From Saccharothrix sp. ALI-22-I (GTDB taxonomy: Bacteria; Actinomycetota; Actinomycetes; Mycobacteriales; Pseudonocardiaceae), in contig NZ_MTQP01000065.1 in the NCBI RefSeq assembly GCF_001984175.1, positions 62,001 through 126,000 of the forward strand: a stretch of DNA of 64,000 nt, written 5' to 3'. How positions within the stretch are numbered: position 1 is the stretch's first letter; every line of letters begins with the position of its first letter. The notes under the pieces were generated by a model that did not search any database, had not been told where the DNA came from, and saw only the letters and a program-made list of their open reading frames with translations. This document shows, piece by piece, positions 54,437 through 63,326 of the stretch. Position numbers and translations under genes: made by a program.

Positions 54437-57238
54437 GTGACCATGCTGCACGGGAGATCGGCCGAACTGGCCGTGGTCGACCAACTCTTGGCCGACGCCC
54501 GCGCCGGCCGCAGCGGTGTGCTCGTCGTGCGCGGCGAGGCAGGCATCGGCAAGTCCGCCCTACTCGAATACGCCGCCCTCAAAGCCGAATCCCCGAGCTC
54601 AGGCCGGTCGGGTGCCGAATCGTCCGGCCCGGAATTGTCAGACCCCTCTGGCACAATGAAAACAGGGGAACCCCTGGCGGGTACCTCTGCGAAGCAATCG
54701 CCCGGAGCGTTCAGGGTTCTGCGCGGTACGGCGATCGAGTCCGAGTCGGTCGTGCCGTTCGCCGGGTTGAACCTCCTCCTCGGCTGCGCCGTGGACCACC
54801 TCGATTCACTGCCGCCCAACCAGGCCTCCGCACTGCGCGGCGCGCTGGGCCTCGCCCCGTCCGACGGCGGCGATTGCTACCTCGTCGGCTTGGCCCTCCT
54901 CACCCTCCTCGCCGACCTGGCCGACGAAGGGCCGGTCCTCTGCCTGGTGGACGACGCGCACTGGCTGGACCAAGGTTCCGCGCACGCCCTCCTCTTCGCC
55001 GCACGCCGCCTCCAGGCCGAAGGCATCGCCCTCCTCTTCGCCGCCCGCGACCTGCACGCGCCGCCGTTCCCCGCCCCCGGCCTGCCGGAACTGCGCCTCA
55101 CCGGCCTGGCCCCCGAACACGCCACCGCCCTCCTCGACGAGCACGCCGCCGACCTCCCGCGCTACGTCCGCGAGCAGATCGCCCAGGAAGCGCGCGGCAA
55201 CCCGTTGGCGTTGCTGGAACTCCCCGCCGCGCAACGTGAAGGCCACCTGCCCGCCGCGCACGCCTACCGCGTCGCCGCCCTCCCCACCCACAGCCGCATC
55301 CAGCAGACCTTCGCCGACCGCATCGGCACCCTGCCCGAACGCACCCGCACCCTCCTCCTCATCGCCGCCGCCGACGACACCGGCGACCCAGGCGTCGTGT
55401 TCAAGGCCGCCGCCCTCCTCGGCGCGTCCGTGGACGACCTGGAAGTCGCCGAGCAACGCCAACTCCTGCGTTCCGACGAGGGCCGCCTGACCTTCCGCCA
55501 CCCCCTGATCCGCGCCGCCGCCTACCAGAGCGCGTCACTGGTACGACGCCTCGCCGTGCACAAAGCCCTGGCCGAAGTGCTGGACGACGCCCACCGCAGC
55601 GCGTGGCACCTGGCCGCCGCCACCACCGCGCCCGACGAGAACGTGGCGGCGGCGTTGGCCCGCACCGCCGAGGACGCGCGCGGCCGGCGTGGGTACGTCG
55701 CTGTCGCGTCGGCCTACCAACGTGCCGCCGAACTGACCCCCGACCCCGTGCAGCGATCACGGCGGCTGGCGCAGGCGGCCGGCGCGGCGGGCGCGGCAGG
55801 CCAGTTCGACCGCGCGGCCGTGCTCGCCGACCAGGCGTGGCACCTGGTGACGGAGCCGGTCGACGGCGCCCAGGTGGCCCGCATCCAGGCCAGGTTGGCC
55901 AGTGAGCAGGGACGTTCGGTGGAGGCGTCGGCGCAGCTCGCCCGCGCCGCGACGTGCGCCGCGCACACCGACCGGGAACTGGCGGGGGAGTTGCTGTTCT
56001 ACGCCGCCCAGAACGCGTGGGCGGGTCGGGATTTCGACGCCATCCAGGAGATCGCGGAACGGGCGGTCGGCCTGCCCGGCGCCGCCGACACGCAAGCCGT
56101 CGCGCAAGCGGCCCTGGGTCTGGACGGCAACGACGTGCCCGGTGGCCTCAAGGCGCTGCGGAAACTGCTCAAATCCCCGTACGCCGGCGGCTCGGGCAAC
56201 GCGGTGACCGCCTGGTGGCACCTCATCCTCGGCGACGACCACGCCGCCTACGACTGGGCCTACCGGCTGGAACGCGAGTCCCGTGCCCAAGGCGCTCTCG
56301 GCGTGCTGCCCCGCGCCCTCGCCTACCTGGCACGTGGACGTCTGCACCTCGGACAGCACCGCGATGCCCGCGCCACCGCCGAAGAAGGCCTGCGGATCGC
56401 GGCCGACATCGGCCAGGAGTTCAGCGTCGGCTACCTGTCCAGTGTGCTCGCCGAACTGGCCGCCATCGAGGGCGACGAGGCCCGCTGCGAGCAGTTGGTG
56501 GCGACGTTCACCGGCGGCCCGCCCCCGTCCGTGCGCGCCGCGTGCGCGTTGGCGTTGCTGGACCTCGGTCTCGGCCGCCACGAAGCCGTGCTGGACCGGC
56601 TGGCCGACGTCGCCGCCGGCGCGCACCGGCTCTACGCCATCACCAGCCTGCCCGACCTGGTGGAAGCCGCCGTCCGGCTGGGGAAGCACGCCTCCGCCGA
56701 GGACGCCGCCGCCTGGTACGACGAGTGGGCGTTGAACACCGGCCAACCGTGGGCGCAGGCCGTCGCGTCACGCTGCCGTGCCCTGCTCACCGACGATGAA
56801 CAGTGGTTCACCCAAGCAGTGGACCTGCACCGCACCAACGAGGGTCGCCCGTTCGAAAGAGCCCGCACCGAACTCCTGTACGGGGAGTGGCTGCGCCGAG
56901 CCCGCCGCAAGACCGACGCCCGCACCCACCTGCGTTCCGCGCTGGACCTCTTCGAACGCCTGGGCGCGACCCCGTGGGCAGCCCGCGCCCGCACCGAACT
57001 CCGCGCCACCGGCGAAAGCCGAGCCGTGCCAGGCCCCGACCCGTTGAGCGCCCTAACCCCGCAAGAACTCCAGGTAGTGCGGCTGGCCGCCGAAGGCCTG
57101 AGCAACCGCGACATCGGCGCCCAACTCTTCCTGAGCCCTCGCACCGTCGGCTACCACCTCTACAAGGCGTACCCGAAACTCGGCGTCGCCTCGCGAGTGG
57201 AACTGGGCAAGCTAGACCTGACCGACCAACTCGTCTAG
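54437..57238 (+). CDS. LuxR-family LAL regulator (AAA ATPase, insertion near Walker A)
   Basis: 933 residues. Walker A at about 35-42 (GEAGIGKSALLEYA), Walker B LCLVDDAHWLDQGSA, a long helical middle (TPR-like), and a C-terminal LuxR HTH (LTPQELQVVRLAAEGLSNRD, FLSPRTVGYHLYKA). Between Walker A and the usual FRVLRG segment there is a Ser/Gly/Pro-rich stretch of about 45 residues (about 51-95) that other LAL proteins lack; its DNA is less GC-rich and contains terminator-like repeats. Start is the GTG at 54437 or the ATG at 54443; neither has a clear Shine-Dalgarno. It lies 4 nt after the oxidoreductase and may sit in that operon. Confidence 0.88.
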   Translation: MTMLHGRSAELAVVDQLLADARAGRSGVLVVRGEAGIGKSALLEYAALKAESPSSGRSGAESSGPELSDPSGTMKTGEPLAGTSAKQSPGAFRVLRGTAIESESVVPFAGLNLLLGCAVDHLDSLPPNQASALRGALGLAPSDGGDCYLVGLALLTLLADLADEGPVLCLVDDAHWLDQGSAHALLFAARRLQAEGIALLFAARDLHAPPFPAPGLPELRLTGLAPEHATALLDEHAADLPRYVREQIAQEARGNPLALLELPAAQREGHLPAAHAYRVAALPTHSRIQQTFADRIGTLPERTRTLLLIAAADDTGDPGVVFKAAALLGASVDDLEVAEQRQLLRSDEGRLTFRHPLIRAAAYQSASLVRRLAVHKALAEVLDDAHRSAWHLAAATTAPDENVAAALARTAEDARGRRGYVAVASAYQRAAELTPDPVQRSRRLAQAAGAAGAAGQFDRAAVLADQAWHLVTEPVDGAQVARIQARLASEQGRSVEASAQLARAATCAAHTDRELAGELLFYAAQNAWAGRDFDAIQEIAERAVGLPGAADTQAVAQAALGLDGNDVPGGLKALRKLLKSPYAGGSGNAVTAWWHLILGDDHAAYDWAYRLERESRAQGALGVLPRALAYLARGRLHLGQHRDARATAEEGLRIAADIGQEFSVGYLSSVLAELAAIEGDEARCEQLVATFTGGPPPSVRAACALALLDLGLGRHEAVLDRLADVAAGAHRLYAITSLPDLVEAAVRLGKHASAEDAAAWYDEWALNTGQPWAQAVASRCRALLTDDEQWFTQAVDLHRTNEGRPFERARTELLYGEWLRRARRKTDARTHLRSALDLFERLGATPWAARARTELRATGESRAVPGPDPLSALTPQELQVVRLAAEGLSNRDIGAQLFLSPRTVGYHLYKAYPKLGVASRVELGKLDLTDQLV

Positions 57239-57298
57239 CCCCATCGCCATCTCCTCCGCCGCCGTGATCAACACCTGAGCGCTCAACTCACCTATTCC

Positions 57299-57442
57299 GA
57301 ACGCAGGACACGCGCGACGCGAACGTTGGACACGCCCAACCTGAACGTAGGACACACGCGCGTGTCCAACGTTGGGAACGCGCGTGTCCAACGTTCAGAA
57401 CGCGCGTGTCCAACGTTGGGAACGGGTGAGTTCAACGTTCGG
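57299..57442. repeat. Inverted pair of 22-bp tandem arrays between convergent genes
   Basis: Three leftward-type units start at 57299, 57321 and 57343 (GAACGTTGGACACGC-like), and four rightward-type units have GTGTCCAACGTT-like cores at 57362, 57384, 57406 and 57428. The spacing is exactly 22 bp on both sides, and the arrays are inverted about 57357-57361, so the RNA could form one very long hairpin. The last unit carries the stop codon of the gene at 57432. Probably a bidirectional terminator grown from a repeat. Not a CRISPR: units are contiguous, with no spacers. Confidence 0.85.
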
Positions 57443-58283
57443 AACGTGGGCGGCGGGTGGTTGGTGAGGTGATGCGGGCGGCGGAGATGGGGCGTTGGGT
57501 CGTCGTGTAGGTGCCGGTGGATGAGGTGTTGACGCTCCAGCGGTAGCGGGCGAACTCGCCGGTTGTGTCGGAGGCGTAGAACATCATGTGGCCGTAGCCC
57601 GCGCCGTCCGTCTCGGCGGTCGCGTTGAAGATCCGGTTGTCCGGGAACCGGAAGTAGTTGCCCACCCCGTACATCCCGTGCGGCTCGGACGTGCAGTCCA
57701 CGACCTCCACCGCGTACTGCGTCTCACCGGGGAAGTTCAGGCTGGGGCTGGGCGCGGTGTAGACGCCCTTGACCGAACGCACCATCACCACGTGCCCGGT
57801 GTTGGTGTCCTGGTCGTTCCGGTAATCGACGGCGATCAGATCACCCGGTCGGAGGTCCGCCACCCCGGTGACGCGCTCGAAGTGCGGGATGTCCCGCTCG
57901 GCGAACGCCGCCCGGTAGTCACGCGCGAACGGGCTCGCCACACCAAAGTGGGTGCTGAAGAAAGCCGAAGTCGCCCACCTGTACGTGCGCTTCAGCACGG
58001 CCGTCTGGAACGAAGCGCACTGGCTCTGGTTCACCCACCCCGACGCGTCGCCGGGCGAACCCCACCGGACCACGTTCGGCTGGTGCGGCTCCTTGTACGT
58101 GTTGTTGGCCAACGGGCAGGTCGGCAACGACAGGTAGGCGACCAGCTGCTCGGCCTCCAACAGGTGCGGTGTGGACGTCTGATGTGGACGCGGCGCCTGG
58201 GCCAACGCGGTCGTCCCGAGGGTCGCGGTCACCCCTACGGCGACGGCGGTTCCCCCCAGGAACGAGCTGCGCGACAGGTCCAT
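57432..58283 (-). CDS. Secreted CHAP/NlpC-like hydrolase candidate
   Basis: 283 residues. Signal peptide MDLSRSSFLGGTAVAVGVTA, cut near ALAQ. A Cys-containing helix NQSQCASFQTAVLKRTY and a later LRPGDLIAVDYRN, TGHVVMVRSV supply a Cys...His pair in the order of papain-like amidases of the CHAP/NlpC type. The WRWSV-like ending is Thr/Arg-rich and disordered. I infer a cell-wall or peptide amidase; I do not recognise the exact family. GGGGGAG precedes the ATG. The C-terminus (PRSER) and the stop lie inside the 22-bp repeat array, so the last residues are repeat-derived. Confidence 0.65.
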   Translation of the reverse strand: MDLSRSSFLGGTAVAVGVTATLGTTALAQAPRPHQTSTPHLLEAEQLVAYLSLPTCPLANNTYKEPHQPNVVRWGSPGDASGWVNQSQCASFQTAVLKRTYRWATSAFFSTHFGVASPFARDYRAAFAERDIPHFERVTGVADLRPGDLIAVDYRNDQDTNTGHVVMVRSVKGVYTAPSPSLNFPGETQYAVEVVDCTSEPHGMYGVGNYFRFPDNRIFNATAETDGAGYGHMMFYASDTTGEFARYRWSVNTSSTGTYTTTQRPISAARITSPTTRRPRSER

Positions 58284-58350
58284 CGTGCGACTCCCCCTTC
58301 GATGCGGGCCCGCATACCGTAGTCGAAGGGGGTGGGCCGCACGTGGCGGT

Positions 58351-58587
58351 TCAGCGCACGTAGACCAGCAGCACGGTGGTCAGAACGGTGCACAGGGCGA
58401 GCATCGTGGCGATTCCCGTCATGGCGGCCCCGGCCGACAGGAGGATCCGGGTGAGCATGCCCAGCACCCGGCGGAGCAGCCGGGCCAGGCCCATGACCAG
58501 CGCCATCGCGCCCATCATGATCATCACCACCAGTGGCGTCCACTCGGTGGTCTCGGATGTTTGAGCTAGTGCGGTGAGCATGTTCAT
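58351..58587 (-). CDS. Small two-helix membrane protein
   Basis: 78 residues, with two hydrophobic segments (TPLVVMIMMGAMALVMGLA and SAGAAMTGIATMLALCTVL) joined by a basic loop RLLRRVLGMLTR. The ATG at 58587 follows GGGGGT. A longer frame to 58689 would cross the operator region. It is divergent from the XRE-sensor gene and shares its operator-rich gap. Function unknown. Confidence 0.65.
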   Translation of the reverse strand: MNMLTALAQTSETTEWTPLVVMIMMGAMALVMGLARLLRRVLGMLTRILLSAGAAMTGIATMLALCTVLTTVLLVYVR

Positions 58588-58610
58588 AGCGACCCCCGGA
58601 TGGCTTCCTG

Positions 58611-58774
58611 GGTGAACTTCACCTAGACTCACTGAAGTTGACTGAACCTCAGTAACCTGAGGGTAAGTCCAGCTGTACTTGACTGACAAGGTCCTTCTGG
58701 GGGTATCGGGTCGTGACTTTTCTCCGCAATCGTGTAGTTTCGCTCTTCAGCTGATACGCTGAAGTTCACTGAAG
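58611..58774. promoter_or_regulatory. Cluster of CTGAAG/CTTCAC inverted repeats (probable XRE operators)
   Basis: GGTGAACTTCACC (58611-58623) is a perfect palindrome. CCTCAG-TAAC-CTGAGG lies at 58647-58662 and CTTCAG-N8-CTGAAG at 58745-58764. CTGAAGTTGACTGAAC (58632-58647) and CTGAAGTTCACTGAAG (58759-58774) are near-identical direct repeats, 127 bp apart. They fill the gap between the divergent membrane-protein and XRE-sensor genes; the second copy ends 11 nt before the XRE start, consistent with autoregulation. Confidence 0.65.
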
Positions 58775-58785
58775 GGCGCGCGGAC

Positions 58786-59880
58786 GTGGTTGTTACGGGT
58801 GACTCCCACTCGCTGGCGCACCGCCTTCGGGCGTTGCGCGAGGAGCTGTGGCCTGACGTGACGATCACCCAGAGTGATCTTGCTGAAGCGTTCAGCGCCG
58901 ACAAGCCCGCCAGCGTGCCCCTGCTGTCGTCGTGGGAGAGCCGCAGCAAGCCCAAGACACCACCGCTGCACCGCCTCGCCGCCTACGCCACGTTCTTCGC
59001 CACCAAGCGCTCCGTCGAGCACCGCCCCTACCGGCTGATCCCGGTCGAGGAGCTGACCCCCGACGAACTGCGCCGCCGCGAGGAACTATTGAGCGAACTG
59101 ACCGACCTCAGGGCCGCCGAACAACGCGACATCGGCACGGCACCGGAGCCGGACCGCGCCAAACGGGGCTTCTGGTACTTCGACGACCGGCACGTCATCA
59201 CGATCGTGGTCGCCCAGCTCCCCGCGGAACGACGCGCCATGATGCCGTACGCGGACCCCACCCAGCCCGACTACGTCGAGCTCTACACCTACGCCGACCT
59301 CGACGCCCTGATCGAGCTGCACGGCCACATCCGCGCGCTCAACCCGAACAGCCAGGTCAACTTCCGCATCGCCACCGACCTCGCGCCGGACGACTACACC
59401 ACGCACCTCGTGCTGCTGGGCGGCGTCGACTGGAACCTGGTCACCCGCGAGCTGCTGACCCGCGTCGACCTGCCCGTCACGCAGGTCGGCCGGCACGACG
59501 ACTCCGAGTCGGGCGGGTTCGTGGTGCACGCGCAAGGTGCCGGCGAACGCCTGTTCGCACCCAAACTCGCCAACATCGGCGGCAACGAGGTCCTCCAAGA
59601 GGACGTCGCGCACTTCTTTCGCGGCACGAACCCGTTCAACCACAAACGAACGGTGACGGTCTGCAACGGCATGTACGGCCGGGGGACCCTCGGCGTCGTG
59701 CGTGCGCTCACGGACGGCAGGTTCCGCGATCGCAACGCGGAGTACCTGAAGCAGCGATTCCCAGACCTCGACTCGTACAGCATCCTCACCAGGGTGCAGG
59801 TCGTGAACGGCCAAGTGGTCACGCCGGACTGGAACCTGCCCGAATCACGACTGTTCGAATGGCCGGAGGGCCAGGGGTGA
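58786..59880 (+). CDS. XRE-type HTH protein with large C-terminal sensor-like domain
   Basis: 364 residues. HTH at about 8-75: SLAHRLRALREELWPDVTIT, SDLAEAFSADKPASVPLLSS, WESRSKPKTPPLHRLAAYA. A helical linker leads to a domain of about 240 residues with RGFWYFDDRHVITIVVAQLP, YVELYTYADLDALIELHG, HLVLLGGVDWN and VTVCNGMYGRGTLGVVRAL. The Gly-rich LLGGVDWN and CNG motifs suggest a Rossmann-like nucleotide or sugar-binding fold; I do not recognise a characterised family. GTG start. Its stop overlaps the next start by GTGA, so it is coupled to a glycosyltransferase-like gene. Confidence 0.8.
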   Translation: MVVTGDSHSLAHRLRALREELWPDVTITQSDLAEAFSADKPASVPLLSSWESRSKPKTPPLHRLAAYATFFATKRSVEHRPYRLIPVEELTPDELRRREELLSELTDLRAAEQRDIGTAPEPDRAKRGFWYFDDRHVITIVVAQLPAERRAMMPYADPTQPDYVELYTYADLDALIELHGHIRALNPNSQVNFRIATDLAPDDYTTHLVLLGGVDWNLVTRELLTRVDLPVTQVGRHDDSESGGFVVHAQGAGERLFAPKLANIGGNEVLQEDVAHFFRGTNPFNHKRTVTVCNGMYGRGTLGVVRALTDGRFRDRNAEYLKQRFPDLDSYSILTRVQVVNGQVVTPDWNLPESRLFEWPEGQG

Positions 59881-61040
59881 AAACCACCGTCGACTCGCGG
59901 GCGACCCGGCACCACGGATCGCACCGCGAGCTGCTGCTGACGACGACCAGCACGGCCGCGCCGATGTCGAAGATCGACGCCATCATCGTGCCCACCGCGC
60001 GCCGCGCCGCAGCCATGGAGAACGCCGTGGCCCTGGCCGCGGAACTCGGGTGCGTCGTGGTCGCGCTGTGCAGCGGCTACTCGTCACCCGCCCTGATCGC
60101 GCAGATGGCGCGCCGAGCCGGAGCCGAACTCGTGGCCGTCGACGTCGGCCACCTCCCGCCGGGCCTGCTCCCGGCGTTCGAGACCACGACCATGCTCGAA
60201 GGCACGATCTTCGAGCGCAAGGTCGACACCAGCCTCAAGCGCAACCTGGGCCTGCTCCTGGCCGGCGTGGTCGGGTGGGAGCGCATCGCGTTCCTCGACG
60301 ACGACATCGTGGTCCCGGACCCGCTGGACCTCAACCGCGCGGCCGACCTGCTCAAGTCGAGCACGGCCGCCGCCCTCGCGGTCGAGGGGTTCCCGGACAA
60401 CTCGGTCGTGTGTCACGCCTTCAGGGACGTCGGCGGCCCTCAGGACACGTTCATCGGCGGCGGCGCCCTGGTGATCGGGCGTTCGCTGCTGAAATCGTTC
60501 TTCCCGAACGTCTACAACGAGGACTGGTTCTTCCTGCTGGACGACCAGGGAATCGGTTCGTCGGCCGTGGTCGGCCAAGCGCTGCAAAAGGTCTACGACC
60601 CGTTCGCGAACGACATCCGGGCGCGTTCCGAGGAATTCGGCGACTGCCTGGGGGAGGGTTTGTTCGCTTTGCTCGACGAAGGCGGCACGCTCGCCCACGC
60701 GGACTCGTACTTCTTCGAGCGGTTCATCGCCGATCGACGCGCGATGATCAGCGACATCATCGACAAGGTCGCCGCCCGTGCCGACTCGGTGGAAAAGCAG
60801 AGAATGCTCGTGGCGCTGAAAGCGGCGCGCGGCCGCTGCCAGCTCATCACGCCCGACATCTACGTCGACTACATGACGGCCTGGCGCCGTGACCGCGATA
60901 TGTGGCGCGTCCACATCGAAGAACTGCACGCCCGCTGGTTGCCGAGGAAGCGGCACCGCAACGCCACTGTGCAACTCGGTCTGGAAAAGGCGTTGGTGGA
61001 ACTCGGTTTGCTCAGCTGCACCCGACACGTCACGCGGTGA
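59877..61040 (+). CDS. GT-A fold glycosyltransferase-like protein
   Basis: 387 residues, cytoplasmic. After a variable 35-residue N-terminus, DAIIVPTARRAAAMENAVAL and a Rossmann-like core lead to WERIAFLDDDIVVPDP, with a DDD metal/nucleotide motif as in GT-A enzymes. FIGGGALVIGRSLLKSFFP and NEDWFFLLD follow, where an acceptor-binding acidic residue is expected. The C-terminal part is helical (ARADSVEKQRMLVALKAARG). GTG start overlapping the XRE-sensor stop. Donor and acceptor unknown. The strict coupling to a one-component regulator suggests the sensor responds to the enzyme's substrate. Confidence 0.7.
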   Translation: MKTTVDSRATRHHGSHRELLLTTTSTAAPMSKIDAIIVPTARRAAAMENAVALAAELGCVVVALCSGYSSPALIAQMARRAGAELVAVDVGHLPPGLLPAFETTTMLEGTIFERKVDTSLKRNLGLLLAGVVGWERIAFLDDDIVVPDPLDLNRAADLLKSSTAAALAVEGFPDNSVVCHAFRDVGGPQDTFIGGGALVIGRSLLKSFFPNVYNEDWFFLLDDQGIGSSAVVGQALQKVYDPFANDIRARSEEFGDCLGEGLFALLDEGGTLAHADSYFFERFIADRRAMISDIIDKVAARADSVEKQRMLVALKAARGRCQLITPDIYVDYMTAWRRDRDMWRVHIEELHARWLPRKRHRNATVQLGLEKALVELGLLSCTRHVTR

Positions 61041-61176
61041 CGGGCCGGGCTTCCCGCTAGGTCGCCCGCCCGGCGCAGCTTCCCGGTGGAGGCGTCCACG
61101 TGGCGGAACGCACGGCTCGGCGCGTGTCGCGGCCATTACGCTCGGGTTGCTGGGGCGACGAGCGTGGAGGACGTGG

Positions 61177-62301
61177 ATGACGAGCACCGATGGTCGGCAG
61201 AAGTGGCTGACCGTCGCCGAGGAGTTGGCTGTTGGGCTGCGGGTGGACGCGGCCGAGCGGGATCGGCGAGGAGCTGAACCGGTGGCCGAGGTTGCCGCGC
61301 TGCGGCAGTCCGGCGTGCTGACGATCGGTGACTGGGTCACCCAGCAGGCGGTCACACGGGTGGTCGGTGCGGCCGATGCCAACGTCGGGCACCTCCTCGG
61401 GTACCACTACCTCCAGGTCTGGCGCAGCGGACTGTTCGACAACCCGGCGTTCGACGCCGGGGACAACCTCTTCTGGGCAGGCGTCAGCAACCCGTTGGAC
61501 GCGGCGCTGGAGTTGCGGCCCGTCGACGGCGGGTTCGAGGTCACGGGGCGCAAGACGTTCGCCACCGGGGCCTCGGTGGCCGACCGGCTCGTGGTCAGCG
61601 CCACCCGCACCGACAACGGCGCCAAGCTGACCTTCACCCTCGACGCGAAAGCCGAGGGCATCACCTACGCGGGCGACTGGGACAACATCGGCCAACGCCT
61701 CACCGCCAGCGGCGGCGTGGTGTTCGACCACGTCCACGTGCCCGCCGACCAGGTCTTGGGCGTGCACGACGAGACCAGCCCGCGCCTCTCACTGGCCGCC
61801 CTGGGCTTCCAACTCGCGCTCGCCCAGCTGTACGTGGCGATGGCCGAGGGCGCCCTGGCCGAAGCCGCCCAGTACACCCGCACGACCACCCGGCCGTGGT
61901 TCCTCAGCGGCGTCGACAAGGCCACCGCCGACCCGTACATCGTCGGCACCTACGGCGAACTGGTCGCTGAGACGCAGGCGGCAGGCTTCCTCACCGACCA
62001 CGCCTCGGGCCGGCTGCGCCAGGCCTCCGAGCGCGGCGCCGACCTGACCGCCGACGAACGCGCCGAGACCGCCGCCGCCATCTCGTCGGCCAAGATCGTC
62101 GCCACGAAGGTCGCCAACCAGACCACCAGCCGGGTGTTCGAGCTGTGCGGCGCCCGTGCCACCGCGGCCGGCTACGCGTTCGACCGGTTCTGGCGCAACG
62201 CCCGCACGCTCACCCTCCACGACCCCGTGTCGTACAAGGCCCGCGAGGTCGGCGCGTACTTCCTCACCGGCGAGCACGCGCCGTTCACCGGGTACAGCTG
62301 A
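61177..62301 (+). CDS. Acyl-CoA dehydrogenase-fold flavoprotein, DszC/SfnB-type
   Basis: 374 residues with the acyl-CoA dehydrogenase fold, but closer in layout to flavin-dependent monooxygenases of sulfur compounds. Features: GHLLGYHYLQVWRSGLF, GVSNPLDAALELRPVDGGFE, GRKTFATGASVADRLVVSA, TASGGVVFDHVHVPADQVLG, and the C-terminal LCGARATAAGYAFDRFWRNA, which in this group ends in RTLTLHDPVSYKAREVG. The ATG at 61177 follows GGAGG. Its stop overlaps the mtnA-like start (TGATG), so it is coupled to methionine salvage. A monooxygenase acting on a methylthio or sulfonate compound is plausible; it probably needs a reduced-flavin supplier. Confidence 0.85.
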   Translation: MTSTDGRQKWLTVAEELAVGLRVDAAERDRRGAEPVAEVAALRQSGVLTIGDWVTQQAVTRVVGAADANVGHLLGYHYLQVWRSGLFDNPAFDAGDNLFWAGVSNPLDAALELRPVDGGFEVTGRKTFATGASVADRLVVSATRTDNGAKLTFTLDAKAEGITYAGDWDNIGQRLTASGGVVFDHVHVPADQVLGVHDETSPRLSLAALGFQLALAQLYVAMAEGALAEAAQYTRTTTRPWFLSGVDKATADPYIVGTYGELVAETQAAGFLTDHASGRLRQASERGADLTADERAETAAAISSAKIVATKVANQTTSRVFELCGARATAAGYAFDRFWRNARTLTLHDPVSYKAREVGAYFLTGEHAPFTGYS

Positions 62302-63326
62302 TGGAGCCGCTGCTCGCGCGCAGCGTGCGCCTGGAAGACGACGGCGTGCACGTGCTGGACCGGCGGAACTTCCCGTTCGAGAAGGTGTGGGTGCGCTGCG
62401 GCACGGTCGCCGAGGTCGCCAAGGCCATCGAGGACATGGTCACCCAGTCCTCCGGCCCGTACTTCGCCGCGCTGTGGGGCATGGTGCTCGCCGCCCGCGA
62501 AGCCCGCGGCCTGCCAAGGGAAGACGCCCGCGCCTACCTCGACCAGGCCGGACAGCTGCTGATCGCCACCCGCCGCACCAACAACCACCTGCGCAAGGCC
62601 GTCGCCGCCGTGCTGGCCGGCGTGGACGCCAACGACGACCTCGAAGCCGGAGCGCTGGAAGGCGCGAAGGCGGGGGACGAGCGCTACCGCGAACGCAGCC
62701 GCAAGCTCGGCACGCACACCGCCGAGCTGTTGCCGGACGAAGGCGCCGTGCTCACGCACTGCTGGGCCGACCTCTACCTGACCGAGACCGTCACCGCAGC
62801 TCAAGCCATGGGCAAACGCTTGCGGTTCGTGTGCACGGAGACCCGCCCGTACCTCCAGGGCGCCCGCCTCACCGCCGAGACCCTGGCCGAGATGGGCGTC
62901 GACACGACCCTCATCACCGACGGCATGGGCGCGGCCGTCATGTCCACCGGCCAGGTGGACGTGCTGCTCACCGCCGCCGACCGGGTCACCATGGACGGGC
63001 ACGTGGTCAACAAGGTCGGCACGCTCGGCCTGGCCGTCGCCGCGCAAGCGTTCGACCTGCCGTTCCTGGCCATGGTGCAGGCGCCGGACCGGCTCGCGCC
63101 CGCCGCCGCCGACGTGCCGATCGAGTACCGGCCCGGTGACGACGTGCTGCACACGCTGGGCCGCCGCACGGCCACCGACCGGGCCCGCGGCCTGTACCCG
63201 GCGTTCGACGTGACACCGCCGCGGTTCGTGACCTCGGTGGTGACCGACCGCGGTGCGTACGCTCCGCACGAGCTGGCTGATTACTACGTTGAGGCCGATG
63301 GAGATGGTGGAGCGGTTCATGACTGA
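62301..63326 (+). CDS. mtnA: Methylthioribose-1-phosphate isomerase-like protein
   Basis: 341 residues of the MtnA/eIF2B-like superfamily; MtnA converts methylthioribose-1-phosphate to methylthioribulose-1-phosphate. Shared segments: LTHCWADLYL with the catalytic Cys, CTETRPYLQGARLTAETL, LITDGMGAAVMSTGQVDVLL and TAADRVTMDGHVVNKVGTLG with the catalytic Asp. The usual N-terminal R-P-T-A-V-N motif is replaced by ATRRTNNHLRKAV, so this is a divergent member. The ATG overlaps the flavoprotein stop, and mtnC follows with an 8-nt overlap. I assign MtnA mainly from mtnC; a related sugar-phosphate isomerase is possible. Confidence 0.82.
   Translation: MEPLLARSVRLEDDGVHVLDRRNFPFEKVWVRCGTVAEVAKAIEDMVTQSSGPYFAALWGMVLAAREARGLPREDARAYLDQAGQLLIATRRTNNHLRKAVAAVLAGVDANDDLEAGALEGAKAGDERYRERSRKLGTHTAELLPDEGAVLTHCWADLYLTETVTAAQAMGKRLRFVCTETRPYLQGARLTAETLAEMGVDTTLITDGMGAAVMSTGQVDVLLTAADRVTMDGHVVNKVGTLGLAVAAQAFDLPFLAMVQAPDRLAPAAADVPIEYRPGDDVLHTLGRRTATDRARGLYPAFDVTPPRFVTSVVTDRGAYAPHELADYYVEADGDGGAVHD

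Noticed and set aside
57299..57442. CRISPR array
   Set aside because: Units are contiguous with a 22-bp period and inverted halves; there are no spacers and no cas genes.
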